Origin: Sphingomonas faeni
Lineage (GTDB): Bacteria > Pseudomonadota > Alphaproteobacteria > Sphingomonadales > Sphingomonadaceae
Assembly (NCBI RefSeq): GCF_024273235.1
Contig: NZ_JANBVH010000034.1
Location: forward strand, 1 to 51,304
Reading direction: 5' to 3'
Length of the DNA: 51,304 nt
Part shown: piece by piece, positions 33,858 to 41,775 of the stretch
Position numbering within the stretch: position 1 is the first letter of the stretch
How the letters are laid out: the number at the start of each line of letters is the position of its first letter
The notes under the pieces: model-generated
The model's database searches: none
Told to the model about the DNA's origin: nothing
What the model saw: only the letters and a program-made list of their open reading frames with translations
Position numbers and translations under genes: made by a program

Positions 33858-34041
33858 GGCGCAATTCCTTCGACCCGAAGGCATGTAGGGTCTGACATCG
33901 TGTCAAGGTCAACCCCCGCCCCTTCTCACTTAGTGTTACGCGCCCGCGACCTGTTCCCCTCGACGGTCGCTGCATCGAGAACGGGTTTCAGCCCGCTCTC
34001 GATGATACCGGCCATGTGCCTCATTTTAAGGCACGATGCCT

Positions 34042-34410
34042 TTAACGAACGGGTCGCTCGAGTTCGACAATATCATGCAATTTCACGCCGCCAGTGAGCG
34101 GCGATGCAGTCGCAAAATGGTCGTTCAAGGTAGAATCAATGCGGACTGTGCCGATTTCGGTCCGCGTAAAGCTCGCGCCGCTACGCGGGCCGGGCCGCGA
34201 CACATTGCGATAGACTTTGAGAACCTGACCGGCTTCGGCGCCGTCTGCCCGCCCGATGCACACGACAAGATTCTTGCCCGAGACATCCACCACGCTTCCG
34301 CGCATGAAAAAGGTATGGCCGATGCCGGGCGCGGCGATGGCCGGCTGCACTGCGCCCATCAGGGGCGCGGCGAGAAATGCGGCTGCAATCAAAAAGCGGC
34401 GTGCGGTCAT
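34042..34410 (-). CDS. Exported protein of unknown function beside the copper genes
   Basis: A protein of 122 residues with a signal peptide (cleavage near QPAIAAPG, about residue 27). The mature part is beta-rich (GHTFFMRGSVVDVSGKNLVVCIGRADGAEAGQVLKVYR, then GTVRIDSTLNDHFATASPLTGGVKLHDIVELE) with a single Cys. The VVxCIG region and the VELE tail look like a small beta-barrel, but no family name is recalled. It reads in the same direction as copA, about 180 bases upstream, so it may share its regulator. Confidence 0.65.
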   Translation of the reverse strand: MTARRFLIAAAFLAAPLMGAVQPAIAAPGIGHTFFMRGSVVDVSGKNLVVCIGRADGAEAGQVLKVYRNVSRPGPRSGASFTRTEIGTVRIDSTLNDHFATASPLTGGVKLHDIVELERPVR

Positions 34411-34688
34411 GAAGAATTCCTTGGATGTGCGGGATCGCCTTGCAAGATTCTCGGTCCTTTGGACCGGCGACCGGACACGATAAAGGGTCGGAAACTACGC
34501 AGGCCGAGAATTTTTGCCTGCCGCCTTGCAGCGACGGTCGATCGCTACCCGTTCAAGTTGACGCGATGGCCTGGGCAAGCTCTGCAATTCGGGATCACTG
34601 CGGTATGTAAATCCCGAGTCTTTTTAGCTCGGTCTTGCGATCGTATCGGTGGGAGAGTGTCCCGGAACCATCGTCGAGGAATCCCGCT

Positions 34689-34730
34689 ATGAAACATCAC
34701 TTTCTCGCCGGCACCCTGCCGTTTGTCTAG
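34689..34730 (+). pseudogene. Truncated 5' end of an exported-protein gene cut by the IS3 element
   Basis: GAGGA, eight bases before ATG, leads into MKHHFLAGTLPFV and then a TAG created where the insertion sequence begins. The residues look like the first part of a signal peptide. The rest of the gene is absent at the other side of the element, so a deletion accompanied or followed insertion. Confidence 0.55.
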
Positions 34731-34790
34731 AGGTGGCCCCGGTTGTCTGAACAGGCTCGCGGTCTGGATAAGTGGATCGCCGCTGGTTGA

Positions 34791-35615
34791 TCATGCCGCT
34801 GCGAGAAGCGGCTGGTCGAAGTATACCTGGTCCGGTGTCCTGGTACCAAGGGCTGAATGTGGCCGGATGCTGTTATAAAATGCAAAGTATCGGCCGATGC
34901 CGGCGCGTGCTTCCGGGACTGAGGTGTATGCGTTGAGGTACACGTCCTCGTATTTCACCGAGCGCCAGAGGCGCTCCACGAACACGTTGTCGCGCCAGCA
35001 ACCCTTTCCATCCATGCTAATGGCGATCTTCTCTCGGTGAAGGACAGCGGTGAAAGCCGCACTGGTAAATTGCGAGCCCTGGTCGCTGTTGAAGATCGTA
35101 GGCTTGCCATAACGGGCGAGCGCTTCCTCCAGTGCCTCGATACAAAACGCGACATCCATTGAGATCGACACCCGCCAAGCCAGCACCCGCCGGGTAAACC
35201 AATCGACGATAGCGACCAGATAGACGAAACCGCGCGCCATGGGCACATACGTGATATCGGTCGCCCAAACTTGGTTCGGCCGCGTCACCGCCAGCCTGCG
35301 CAGCAGATAGGGATAGATCTTGTGACCCGTCGCCGGTTTCGACGTGTTCGGACGGCGGTAGATCGCCTCTAGCCCCATCCGCTTCATCAGCGTCGCAACA
35401 TGCCGTCGTCCGATGCTCACATCCTCCTGACGGAGCAGATCGCGCAGCATCCGGCTCCCGGCGAACGGATAGAGCAGATGAAGTTCGTCGATCCGGCGCA
35501 TGATCGCCAGGTCAGCCGAGGATACAGGCCGCGGAAGATAGTAGATGCTGCCGCGGCTGATCTCGAGCTGCTGCGCCTGATGGGTCAGCGGCAACTCATG
35601 GTCACGGTCGATCAT
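34791..35615 (-). CDS. IS3-family transposase OrfB (DDE integrase domain)
   Basis: A protein of 274 residues: HTH_21-like N-terminal segment, then an rve core with DITYVPMARGFVYLVAIVDWFTRRVLAWR (first Asp), FNSDQGSQFTS (second Asp) and the Glu in VERLWRSVKYEDVY. All three acidic residues appear intact. In IS3 elements the functional transposase is OrfAB made by programmed frameshifting at the orfA/orfB overlap, here 35612-35615. Confidence 0.93.
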   Translation of the reverse strand: MIDRDHELPLTHQAQQLEISRGSIYYLPRPVSSADLAIMRRIDELHLLYPFAGSRMLRDLLRQEDVSIGRRHVATLMKRMGLEAIYRRPNTSKPATGHKIYPYLLRRLAVTRPNQVWATDITYVPMARGFVYLVAIVDWFTRRVLAWRVSISMDVAFCIEALEEALARYGKPTIFNSDQGSQFTSAAFTAVLHREKIAISMDGKGCWRDNVFVERLWRSVKYEDVYLNAYTSVPEARAGIGRYFAFYNSIRPHSALGTRTPDQVYFDQPLLAAA

Positions 35616-35920
35616 CGCTTTGCGCTCGGCAACAGACCGGCCTTCCCGAGCGCACCGGCCAAAAAATCGTTCGCCAGCGTCAGCTCACCAATCTTGGCGT
35701 GCAGCACGGTTATATCGACCGCTGGTTCGCTCGCTGCCGGAACCGCTCCGAACACGTCTGCCGCCCCCTCCAGCAGCTTGGACCGCCACTGGTTGATGAG
35801 GTTCGGGTGCACCTCATACTCCTGCGCCAGCTCGGCCAGCGTCTTCTCACCCTTCACAGCAGCCAGCGCCACCTTGGCCTTGAATGCCGGACTGTGGTTC
35901 CGGCGGGGTCGCTTGCTCAT
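35612..35920 (-). CDS. IS3-family OrfA
   Basis: A protein of 102 residues. The N-terminal HTH is of the HTH_8/HTH_Tnp_1 type (RRNHSPAFKAKVALAAVKGEKTLAELAQEYEVHPNLINQWRSKLL split by turns), followed by a leucine-zipper-like helix (VDITVLHAKIGELTLANDFLAGAL). It begins the transposase reading frame and overlaps orfB by four bases. Confidence 0.92.
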   Translation of the reverse strand: MSKRPRRNHSPAFKAKVALAAVKGEKTLAELAQEYEVHPNLINQWRSKLLEGAADVFGAVPAASEPAVDITVLHAKIGELTLANDFLAGALGKAGLLPSAKR

Positions 35921-36003
35921 CTTGCTTCCTCTTCGCGGCCAGCATGGCCGCTGTCAGATCGGCAATCCACTTATCCCCGCTGTTCAGATTCCTAGAACCA
36001 CCT

Positions 36004-36761
36004 CTACCAGCACCGGCCCGACGCCGCTTTACAGCAACAGCCTGTTGGCGGACCTGTCGCGCATCAAGACCAAGATCGTGCAGGAAGCGGTCGCGGTTGA
36101 CCCGGCGCTCGCGCTCGACATCATGCTGGACAGCCTTGCGGGCCAGTTGCTTCACGGTGCGCACAGCCACCAGATGGCGCTTGAGGTTCAGGCCAAGACG
36201 ATCACGACCACAGTCGCCGACGAGTTGATGGCGACCAGCGACGTTCGCCCGGTCGAGGAAATGATGGCGACGCGCTTCGCTTCCATCCCCGAAGAAGGAC
36301 GGTTCGAGGCAATCCGCGAACTGGCGACCGACGACAAGATGGCATTGCTTGCCGGATTGGTGGCGATGACCGTGGACGGCACGGTGTTCGCGGGCGGCTC
36401 CCCCGGCAGGCGGCACTATCACTTCGAGCAGATCGCGCGGGCGACCGGGGTGGACATTGCCGCCCGTTGGTCCGCTCCCATCGCCCTGTTCGACAAGATG
36501 CGCCGTGCCGCGATGATCGACCTGTTGCGCGAGGAGGTTGGCGCACCGAGTGCCGAGAACTGCGCGAGCATCAAGAAGAAGGCTGACCTTGCCGTCAACG
36601 TGTCGGGACGGCTCCCCGCCAACTGGCTTCCGGCCCCGATGAAGATCGGCGCGTTCGACCAGCCCGAGCGCCAGCCGGAGGACTTCGACACCGACATGGA
36701 GGGTGACGACGGTTTCGATGGCAGCATGGACGACGAAATGGCCGACGACGAAATGGCCTGA
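36004..36761 (+). pseudogene. 3' remnant of a ParB-like nuclease-domain protein gene
   Basis: An open frame from the IS right end gives about 252 residues: YSNSLLADLSRIKTKIVQEAVAVDPALALDIMLDSL and later RHYHFEQIARATGVDIAARWSAPIALFDKMRRAAMIDLL, ending in an acidic tail DEMADDEMA. This is the style of the C-terminal region of the large ParB/Spo0J-like proteins common on sphingomonad plasmids; the N-terminal ParB nuclease domain is absent. No start codon or ribosome-binding site serves it. The frame continues open backward through the IS in antisense, which is coincidental. A true terminator follows. Confidence 0.7.
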
Positions 36762-36768
36762 CACCTTG

Positions 36769-36804
36769 GGGGGCCGGTGAAGATCGGCCCCCTTCCCTTT
36801 TAGG
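36769..36804 (+). terminator. Rho-independent terminator after the ParB-like remnant
   Basis: Stem GGGGGCCG/CGGCCCCC (36769-36776 and 36785-36792) with an eight-base loop, followed by TTCCCTTTTAG. It lies eight bases after the stop codon. Confidence 0.75.
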
Positions 36805-36832
36805 CGTTCCGCCCAGCATCAGCCCCGTCGCC

Positions 36833-36921
36833 GGCGCGACAGCCATGCCTCGCATGGCCGTCGCGCCCGCTGCCCTTTCAGGCCCGCGGGCGCCGTCCGC
36901 CCACAAGGGACGGACGGCGCC
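36833..36921. other. Two adjacent long perfect hairpins in a non-coding gap
   Basis: The gap 36762-37166 has no gene. It holds a first hairpin GGCGCGAC-A-GCCATG / CATGGC-C-GTCGCGCC (36833-36867, 14 pairs with one mismatch, five-base loop) and a second GGCGCCGTCCG / CGGACGGCGCC (36889-36899 with 36911-36921, 11 perfect pairs with further inner pairing CCC/GGG). They could be terminators without T-runs, a recombination or single-strand origin, or structured RNA. The rest of the gap up to 37148 shows nothing else. Confidence 0.6.
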
Positions 36922-37148
36922 GTAGCGACTTCACGCGATCGTGACCGGCGTTCCGTAGGTAAATATCGTCAGAGCGAGCGGTGATCGGTTAGGATTGCCC
37001 GAAAGTTTGAACCCGCCGGGTAGCAGCCCGACGGATTCAGGTAGTTCCGCAATCGACAATTACGAAACAGCAAGCTCCATATACTTCTTTCCGCGTCAGG
37101 ATTCGATAGCGAGGTTCACCCCGCTACCAGCATGGCCGCGCGAGAGGA

Positions 37149-37164
37149 TGTGCCACGTGGCACA
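37149..37164. promoter_or_regulatory. parS-like palindrome, copy 4
   Basis: A perfect 16-bp TGTGCCACGTGGCACA, two bases beyond the stop codon of the HNH nuclease gene. Probable ParB site. Confidence 0.7.
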
Positions 37165-37166
37165 CC

Positions 37167-37598
37167 TCAGACGGGCGCGGCGTCGAGCAGCGCCAGCAAA
37201 TCGCCGAGCGCCCGACGGCGATAGGCGTTTAGCCAGCGCCGACGCCGATGCTCTGCCGCGTCGTGGATCATATGGCACCGCTGGCAGAGCGCGGCGAGGT
37301 TGCGGCCTGCGTTGTCGGTCGGATCGTGATTGAGGTGCGCGCAGGCGATATAGACCCGCGTCATCCGGACGATCGCCGCCAAGCCCGCACTAGGCGCGCG
37401 CACCCGCCGCCCCCGACCGTCGCGCCATAGCCGACGATCGGCGTCCCACCACCGCCCGTCGCCGAGGTGGAACACGCGCGCGCCGTGTGGACGCCGACAA
37501 TGTTCGCAGCGCCCACCCGCGCGGCCAAAGCGGATCAGCTTTGACAGCTCGGGCCAGTCGATTGGATAGAGCCAGCGATGTTCGGCCAAGATCGGCAT
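37167..37598 (-). CDS. HNH endonuclease family protein
   Basis: A protein of 143 residues from the ATG at 37598; a longer reading to 37820 adds a low-quality Gly/Arg-rich extension and is not preferred. Zinc knuckle CEHC is at 31-34, the HNH core is in CAHLNHDPTDNAGRNLAALCQRCHMIHD (His88, Asn90, His91, Cys105, Cys108, His109). A helical, Arg-rich tail follows. HNH proteins of this form act as nicking or restriction nucleases, but the substrate cannot be told. It is monocistronic with a parS-like palindrome at its 3' end. Confidence 0.85.
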   Translation of the reverse strand: MPILAEHRWLYPIDWPELSKLIRFGRAGGRCEHCRRPHGARVFHLGDGRWWDADRRLWRDGRGRRVRAPSAGLAAIVRMTRVYIACAHLNHDPTDNAGRNLAALCQRCHMIHDAAEHRRRRWLNAYRRRALGDLLALLDAAPV

Positions 37599-37935
37599 GA
37601 CGATTCTATGAGTCAGTCGAGTCGAGAACGAAAGCAGAAAATCGACAGCGGGTCGCCCTTGCGGGCGCGCGTTGATTTGTAGGCGGACGGTCAGTGTCCT
37701 CCCATCGTGAGGGACGCGGCGCACCGCCTCAAGGATCAGCGGTCCCCCCAATTTGCTGCGCAAATCGGCTCCCCCGCTGCCCGGCCAGCCGGCCGCTTGC
37801 GCGGTCCTGTGACCCGGCACGCCGCGCCCATGTGCATCGCGTGCAGCCGAGAATGATGCTATGGTTACACGTCGCCGACGATCTGACCGAGCATCCGGCG
37901 AGATTGGGAATCTCCAGCTTTGTAGGAGAACCGGT
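37599..37935. other. Gene-free stretch of 337 bases
   Basis: No convincing gene. Short self-complementary pieces are present (GGGTCGCCCTTGCGGGC near 37653, and CCAATTTGCTGCGCAAAT near 37747). The promoter of the HNH gene (minus strand) and that of the small plus-strand gene at 37936 should lie here. A strong ribosome-binding site AGGAG stands just before 37936. Confidence 0.5.
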
Positions 37936-38334
37936 ATGGTTCAGCCATCCGAAGCCGCATATTTGCGCCAACGTGCGCGGTTATCACACCGGGCCGCTCT
38001 CGAGGCGACCGACATCTGCGCGCGCAGCGCTCATGCTCGTCTAGCGACGGCTTATGACGATCGCGCCCGAGTGGCAGACGAAGACGCCGTGACGCTTACC
38101 GTCGGTTGTGAACGCGCCACCTCGGCAACCATATCGACGCCTTACCCGACCACTACGTCTGCCGCTCCTCCGGAGGACGATCATAAAAATCGACCTGCAT
38201 TCGCATGGCCCCAAGCGGCTCGACAAAATGCGGCTGATCCGGGAGCGCGAGGCCAGGACGGGTCGGATCAAGGATCGTTTCGGAAACGGGATCAAGCACC
38301 CGATAGCGCAGCTTTCCTTCCAGCACTCGAATAA
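37936..38334 (+). CDS. Doubtful small protein overlapping the DUF1971 gene in antisense
   Basis: A reading of 132 residues. AGGAG stands seven bases before the ATG, and the first about 50 residues (AYLRQRARLSHRAALEATDICARSAHARLATAYDDRA) look like a natural short helical protein of a type often seen near such loci. After about residue 60 the composition becomes unnatural (many Thr, Ala, Pro and Gln) and the frame runs about 180 bases antisense to the DUF1971 gene. A frameshift near 38090 or a decayed 3' end is likely. The N-terminal part alone is credible. Confidence 0.4.
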   Translation: MVQPSEAAYLRQRARLSHRAALEATDICARSAHARLATAYDDRARVADEDAVTLTVGCERATSATISTPYPTTTSAAPPEDDHKNRPAFAWPQAARQNAADPGARGQDGSDQGSFRKRDQAPDSAAFLPALE

Positions 38335-38437
38335 CGCCCCATACGCCGGCCTTTGTGCGATGCTCCCTGCGCAGCCCGGCGGGTAGCGTGTTCTCATTGA
38401 ATATAGGGGTGCTCTTGTAGGGCTCCGGCGCACTCAT
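38153..38437 (-). CDS. DUF1971 (TehB/YeaR-like) domain protein
   Basis: A protein of 94 residues: TLPAGLRREHRTKAGVWGVIRVLEGKLRYRVLDP and GLALPDQPHFVEPLGAMRMQVDFYDRP give the cupin-like DUF1971 family, found fused to or beside tellurite-resistance and nitrate-response proteins. Its start overlaps the preceding gene's stop by ATGA. The in-frame reading to 38842 crosses two other genes and is not real. Function unknown. Confidence 0.82.
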   Translation of the reverse strand: MSAPEPYKSTPIFNENTLPAGLRREHRTKAGVWGVIRVLEGKLRYRVLDPVSETILDPTRPGLALPDQPHFVEPLGAMRMQVDFYDRPPEERQT

Positions 38438-38787
38438 TGCGGCTGGATCGTTCGGAAGTGGACCGCGCGATCGACCAGATCGGTCATGTGATCCGCTGCC
38501 TGGGTCGTGAGAGGATGCTGGGTAAAGCCCGGTCGGGGCGAGATGTATTCTGCCATCTCCCGAGCAACCTGGACTTGTCGATCCGACCCTTCCGCCAAAA
38601 CAGCGATCATTAGGTTTTCCAGCGTGATCACCCGAACTCGGAGCTGGACCAGTTCGGTGTTCGTCATGTTGGGAACATCCGCGTGCGTTCCATGCGGCAC
38701 CGGCGCGAGGGCACCGCCTTCGTTGTCCCATCTCGAAAGCGCGCGTCGGCGAAGTTCGGACGGATCGAGCGAATTGGGATCTGACAT
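38434..38787 (-). CDS. Small protein of unknown function in the CBS-DUF1971 operon
   Basis: A protein of 117 residues. Predicted helical with NTELVQLRVRVITLENLMIAVLAEGSDRQ near the middle, a possible coiled-coil segment. It begins 41 bases after the CBS gene stop and is coupled to the DUF1971 gene. No family is recognised. Confidence 0.65.
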   Translation of the reverse strand: MSDPNSLDPSELRRRALSRWDNEGGALAPVPHGTHADVPNMTNTELVQLRVRVITLENLMIAVLAEGSDRQVQVAREMAEYISPRPGFTQHPLTTQAADHMTDLVDRAVHFRTIQPQ

Positions 38788-38828
38788 CAGGGCTCCTTAG
38801 GGGCGCGGCGGCGACGGTTTGAGATCGA

Positions 38829-39269
38829 TCATCGGTAGCCAACGCCCTTTACGTAATCCACCAGTTGCGCTTCTTCATATTCGGCGTCGCTCAGGAGGAC
38901 GCGGAGGACGGCTCGCGCGGTGAGCACCCCTAATGGCCGGTTGTCGCCATCCACGACCGGGATGTTTTTCAGGTGCCGCGCCTTCATCAGCTTGGACACG
39001 TCTTGCAGAAGGTCCGTCCCGCGGCACAGCGCAACATCGCGCGTCATCACCGTCGAAGCCGGACACATGCAGGTCGCACCCTGACAGACGCTGATTTGCC
39101 TGACGATATCCGTCTTGGTCACGACGCCCCGTAAAGCACCCTCGCTGTCGCACACGACGACGAGATCAGGCCCGGAAGACAGGAGCTTGGCGGCTTCGAT
39201 CAGCCTGGCATCCTCGGCGATTGTCGCGAGCTTTTCGCGCGCTACCTCCAACATCCCTTCGACGAACAT
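38829..39269 (-). CDS. CBS-domain pair protein with a Cys cluster between the domains
   Basis: A protein of 146 residues from an ATG at 39269 with GGGAG eight bases before it; a longer reading to 39467 enters the shared leader repeat. CBS1 is at about 18-57 (VVVCDSEGALRGVVTKTDIVRQI) and CBS2 at about 72-140 (NIPVVDGDNRPLGVLTARAVLRVLL). Between them lies VCQGATCMCPAS with Cys62, Cys67 and Cys69, plus Cys40 and Cys82, unusual for CBS proteins. CBS pairs bind adenine nucleotides; the Cys residues may add metal or redox sensing. It heads a three-gene minus-strand operon. Confidence 0.85.
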   Translation of the reverse strand: MFVEGMLEVAREKLATIAEDARLIEAAKLLSSGPDLVVVCDSEGALRGVVTKTDIVRQISVCQGATCMCPASTVMTRDVALCRGTDLLQDVSKLMKARHLKNIPVVDGDNRPLGVLTARAVLRVLLSDAEYEEAQLVDYVKGVGYR

Positions 39270-39399
39270 CACTTGGTCTCCCGTCGCGTCGACATGCTCC
39301 ACAAATGCCTCCGTGTCGCCGTTGGTGAGGGCCGCGCGCGACGCGCGGTAGCATTTGCGGATCGGCGCGCCCGCGCCTGCGCGGGCCGACGACCCCAGA

Positions 39400-39570
39400 G
39401 GAACACCAAGGGCGCCGCCCTTTCGTTCCCGAACGAGAATCGACCGCCCGAGTAATCCGCCAAGCACGGCACCCGGCGCTGCGCACCGGCCGCGCTAGGG
39501 CGGCTCGCCCGCGCCAGCGATAGATTCTCGCCCTCCCTCCCCATCCCGTTCCTCGCCGGAACGGCAGGGC
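39400..39570 (+). repeat. Shared leader repeat, copy B (before the DUF3768 gene)
   Basis: About 171 bp nearly identical to 21804-21981, ending about 45 bases before the DUF3768 start. It differs mainly in the variable centre (GGCGCTGCGCACCGG here against GACGCC...GGCGTC there). The short distance to the start in both copies favours a common 5' leader with its promoter. It lies between divergent genes (CBS and DUF3768). Confidence 0.75.
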
Positions 39571-39614
39571 CGCAGGCCGTGGCCTTGCGGCCCATGCCAG
39601 AAGGAGGACCAGTC

Positions 39615-40001
39615 ATGTGCAATTCCGAACACCTCGACACCATCCGTCGCCTCAACGACGCCGCCCGTAGCAGCCCCGGCACCGCCTCGATCGCGAACGT
39701 GACGATCGGCTTTCAATCCCTCCCCGATGCGGACCGCTTTTCCGCGCTTGCGCAGATTGTGAGCTTCACGCACTTCGATGGCGACAATGACCCTTATGGT
39801 GAGCATGACTTCGGCGCGATCTACCGCCTCGCGAGCGGAGCATGGACGCAGGTTCGACCAAGCGACGAGAAGACCATTACCACGACCGTATTTTGGAAAC
39901 TGGATTACTACGATAACAGCCTCACCTTCGGCAGCGACGCGCCGTGGGACGCGCAGCGGACCAAGCGGGTGCTGACGATCATGCTCGCTAGCGAGTATTA
40001 G
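39615..40001 (+). CDS. DUF3768 domain protein
   Basis: A protein of 128 residues with AGGAGG directly before the ATG region (GAAGGAGGACCAGTC), which fixes the start. IRRLNDAARSSPGTASIANVTIGFQSLPDADRFSALAQIVSFTHFDGDNDPYGEHDFG is the DUF3768 family, small cytoplasmic proteins frequent on sphingomonad and rhizobial plasmids. Function unknown. It shares its leader with the ArdC-like gene, which suggests common regulation. Confidence 0.85.
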   Translation: MCNSEHLDTIRRLNDAARSSPGTASIANVTIGFQSLPDADRFSALAQIVSFTHFDGDNDPYGEHDFGAIYRLASGAWTQVRPSDEKTITTTVFWKLDYYDNSLTFGSDAPWDAQRTKRVLTIMLASEY

Positions 40002-40129
40002 GGTTTGGAGCGCCGCAATCCGCGCTTGCCGGAGCGCGGATTGCGGCGCGACGAGACCGCGCAGGGCAAGTGATTTGTTGTGAAATCGCCCTAGAAAGCG
40101 TAGGGTTAATGACGAAAGGGGATGACGTG

Positions 40130-40387
40130 ATGGCCCACATCGACCTTGAAGCGCTTCGCGGACGTATTCGCTCGATGGCCTTCGAGCGTGGCACCCCGGA
40201 GCAGATCGCCCTTTGGCGCGACGACGTTTCGGAGTCGCGGGCCAACCTCGCCATCGAGGACATGACGCCCACCGAGGACGAGGATGCGATGTTCGCGATG
40301 ATGCTGGACGAGGGCGTGCCCCCCGCCCTGATGCCGTCCATCATCCTCGACCTCTACCAGCCAGGAACCAGCCAGATCGCCGCCTAA
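40130..40387 (+). CDS. VbhA-like antitoxin of the Fic protein
   Basis: A protein of 85 residues. AGGGG precedes the ATG at 40130; an in-frame ATG at 40109 is possible. The text ESRANLAIEDMTPTEDEDAMFAMMLDEGVPP resembles VbhA antitoxins, whose inhibitory motif is S/T-x-x-x-E-G/N. Here the motif reads NLAIED (residues 39-44), with Asn and Asp in place of the usual residues. It is followed two bases later by the Fic gene. By family it blocks Fic by positioning a Glu near the ATP site. Confidence 0.72.
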   Translation: MAHIDLEALRGRIRSMAFERGTPEQIALWRDDVSESRANLAIEDMTPTEDEDAMFAMMLDEGVPPALMPSIILDLYQPGTSQIAA

Positions 40388-40389
40388 CC

Positions 40390-41679
40390 TTGGCGAACGA
40401 TCCCTACACCTATCCCGGCACCGACACGCTTCGGAATCGGCTTGGAATCACCGACGATAAGACGCTGACCGAGGCGGAGCGGCGATTAACTCTGGCGCGC
40501 GGCGCGGAGGCCGCGCGCCTGTCCTTTCCGGAAACGGCAGACGGCTACCGCGCCCTCCATAAGCATCTGTTCCAAGACCTTTACGATTGGGCGGGCCAGG
40601 ACCGCACCGTCGACACAGCCAAGGGCGGCGCGCGTTTCGCGCACGTGCCCTATATCGCGCGCGAGCTGGACAAGCTGTTCGCCGACGTGGGAGCGAAGAA
40701 CGGCCTTCGCGGCCTTCCTCGAGACGAGTTTTTCGACCGGCTTGGCAATCACATTAACGAGATCAACGCCATTCACCCCTTCCGCGAAGGCAATGGTCGC
40801 ACGATGCGCCACCACGCCGCGCAGCTCGCGCGCGACGCCGGGCATCCGATCCGCATCGCGTCGATCGACAAGACGGCATGGATGGAGGCTTCGCGGCACG
40901 GTTTCCTGACCGGCGACCATCGCGGGATGACCGCAGTTCTCGCTGGCGCGGCGCTCAGACGCGACCTCGCGCCCGAGGCGCGTATCGGTCCCGCCGGGAT
41001 CGCCATGCTCCCCCAGCGCGCGCCGCCCGAAGGGCAACGCTACCGCGTGACGCTCGGCAAGGTGCGCGAGGAGCTAGAACGCTACCTGCCTGCCGCCCGC
41101 CAGCAGGCGGTTGATCGGTTACGGAGCTTGATAAAGGACGGCGCACCTACAGCCACGATCGCGAACGCGCGCACCGAGCTTGCCTATGTCCGGCACGCCA
41201 AGGGGCCGGTCTATCAATCCCACCTTCTCACCTATCTCGGCGTTCGACAGGTCGACGCCGTCATCAGCCCCCAGCAGACGCCGCTTGAGCGTGTGAGGGA
41301 GATCGGGGCGGCGCTAGGCGTTCAGATCAACACCCAGCAACCGGCCCATCTTCAACGTGCCGTCCGCTCGCTAGAGCGGCCTGCCCTTCCCCCCGGCCAT
41401 TCGCCGGGACAAGCGCGGTTGGCGGAGCTGTTCCTAAAGAACACCCCGGAGAAGAACAACGCTGACTCGCGTCTCGCGCCCGCCCAGGCGATCGTCGACG
41501 CGGCCCTGAAAACGGCGCGCGATCGAGGGGAGAGCGCGCGCATGGTGGGCAGCGTCGGAGAGTCGACGCGACAGCTCGTCGCCGATCGGATCAGGTCGGG
41601 CGGTACACTGGACGCCGAACTCAGCCGCGCGGCACCAGCGCCAGCGCCCGCACCGCGCGACAAGGACCGGAGCCGGTAG
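40390..41679 (+). CDS. Fic-domain protein (AMP-transferase-like)
   Basis: A protein of 429 residues from a TTG start at 40390, two bases after the antitoxin stop; no clear ribosome-binding site is visible and a longer reading overlaps the antitoxin. The Fic motif HPFREGNGRTMR at 129-140 is complete, so AMPylation or a related transfer is expected. The typical flap AKGGARFAHVPYIA precedes it. After about residue 190 a long helical extension with no recognised domain follows, rich in Arg/Ala. It makes a toxin-antitoxin-like pair with the VbhA-like protein. Confidence 0.88.
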   Translation: MANDPYTYPGTDTLRNRLGITDDKTLTEAERRLTLARGAEAARLSFPETADGYRALHKHLFQDLYDWAGQDRTVDTAKGGARFAHVPYIARELDKLFADVGAKNGLRGLPRDEFFDRLGNHINEINAIHPFREGNGRTMRHHAAQLARDAGHPIRIASIDKTAWMEASRHGFLTGDHRGMTAVLAGAALRRDLAPEARIGPAGIAMLPQRAPPEGQRYRVTLGKVREELERYLPAARQQAVDRLRSLIKDGAPTATIANARTELAYVRHAKGPVYQSHLLTYLGVRQVDAVISPQQTPLERVREIGAALGVQINTQQPAHLQRAVRSLERPALPPGHSPGQARLAELFLKNTPEKNNADSRLAPAQAIVDAALKTARDRGESARMVGSVGESTRQLVADRIRSGGTLDAELSRAAPAPAPAPRDKDRSR

Positions 41680-41775
41680 CCGCGCAGCCGATCGGCACCG
41701 ATCCAATTGCCAACGTAATATTAGAACAGCGCGCCCGAGACTGAGCCGGCTCTGCCGGCGACGATTAGCTGGCCG

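Larger units (their letters stand above)
34731..36003 (-). mobile_element. IS3-family insertion sequence
   Basis: About 1273 bp with two overlapping transposase genes on the minus strand. Imperfect terminal inverted repeats: the left end reads AGGTGG...TCTGAACAG...GGATAAGTGGATCGCCG, the right end in reverse complement AGGTGG...TCTGAACAG...GGATAAGTGGATTGCCG. The identity can be extended three bases outward on both sides (TAG and CTA). No convincing direct target repeat is seen (CTAG on the left, CTAC on the right), which suggests rearrangement after insertion. Confidence 0.85.

Noticed and set aside
35400..36761. Open frame of 453 codons on the plus strand through the IS3 element
   Set aside because: Its first 600 bases are antisense to both transposase genes; only the part after 36003 has a natural protein sequence, so it is treated as a remnant joined by chance.
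38153..38842. Open frame of 229 codons on the minus strand
   Set aside because: It runs in another frame through the small gene at 38434-38787; only the last 94 codons are a recognisable DUF1971 protein with its own ATGA-coupled start.
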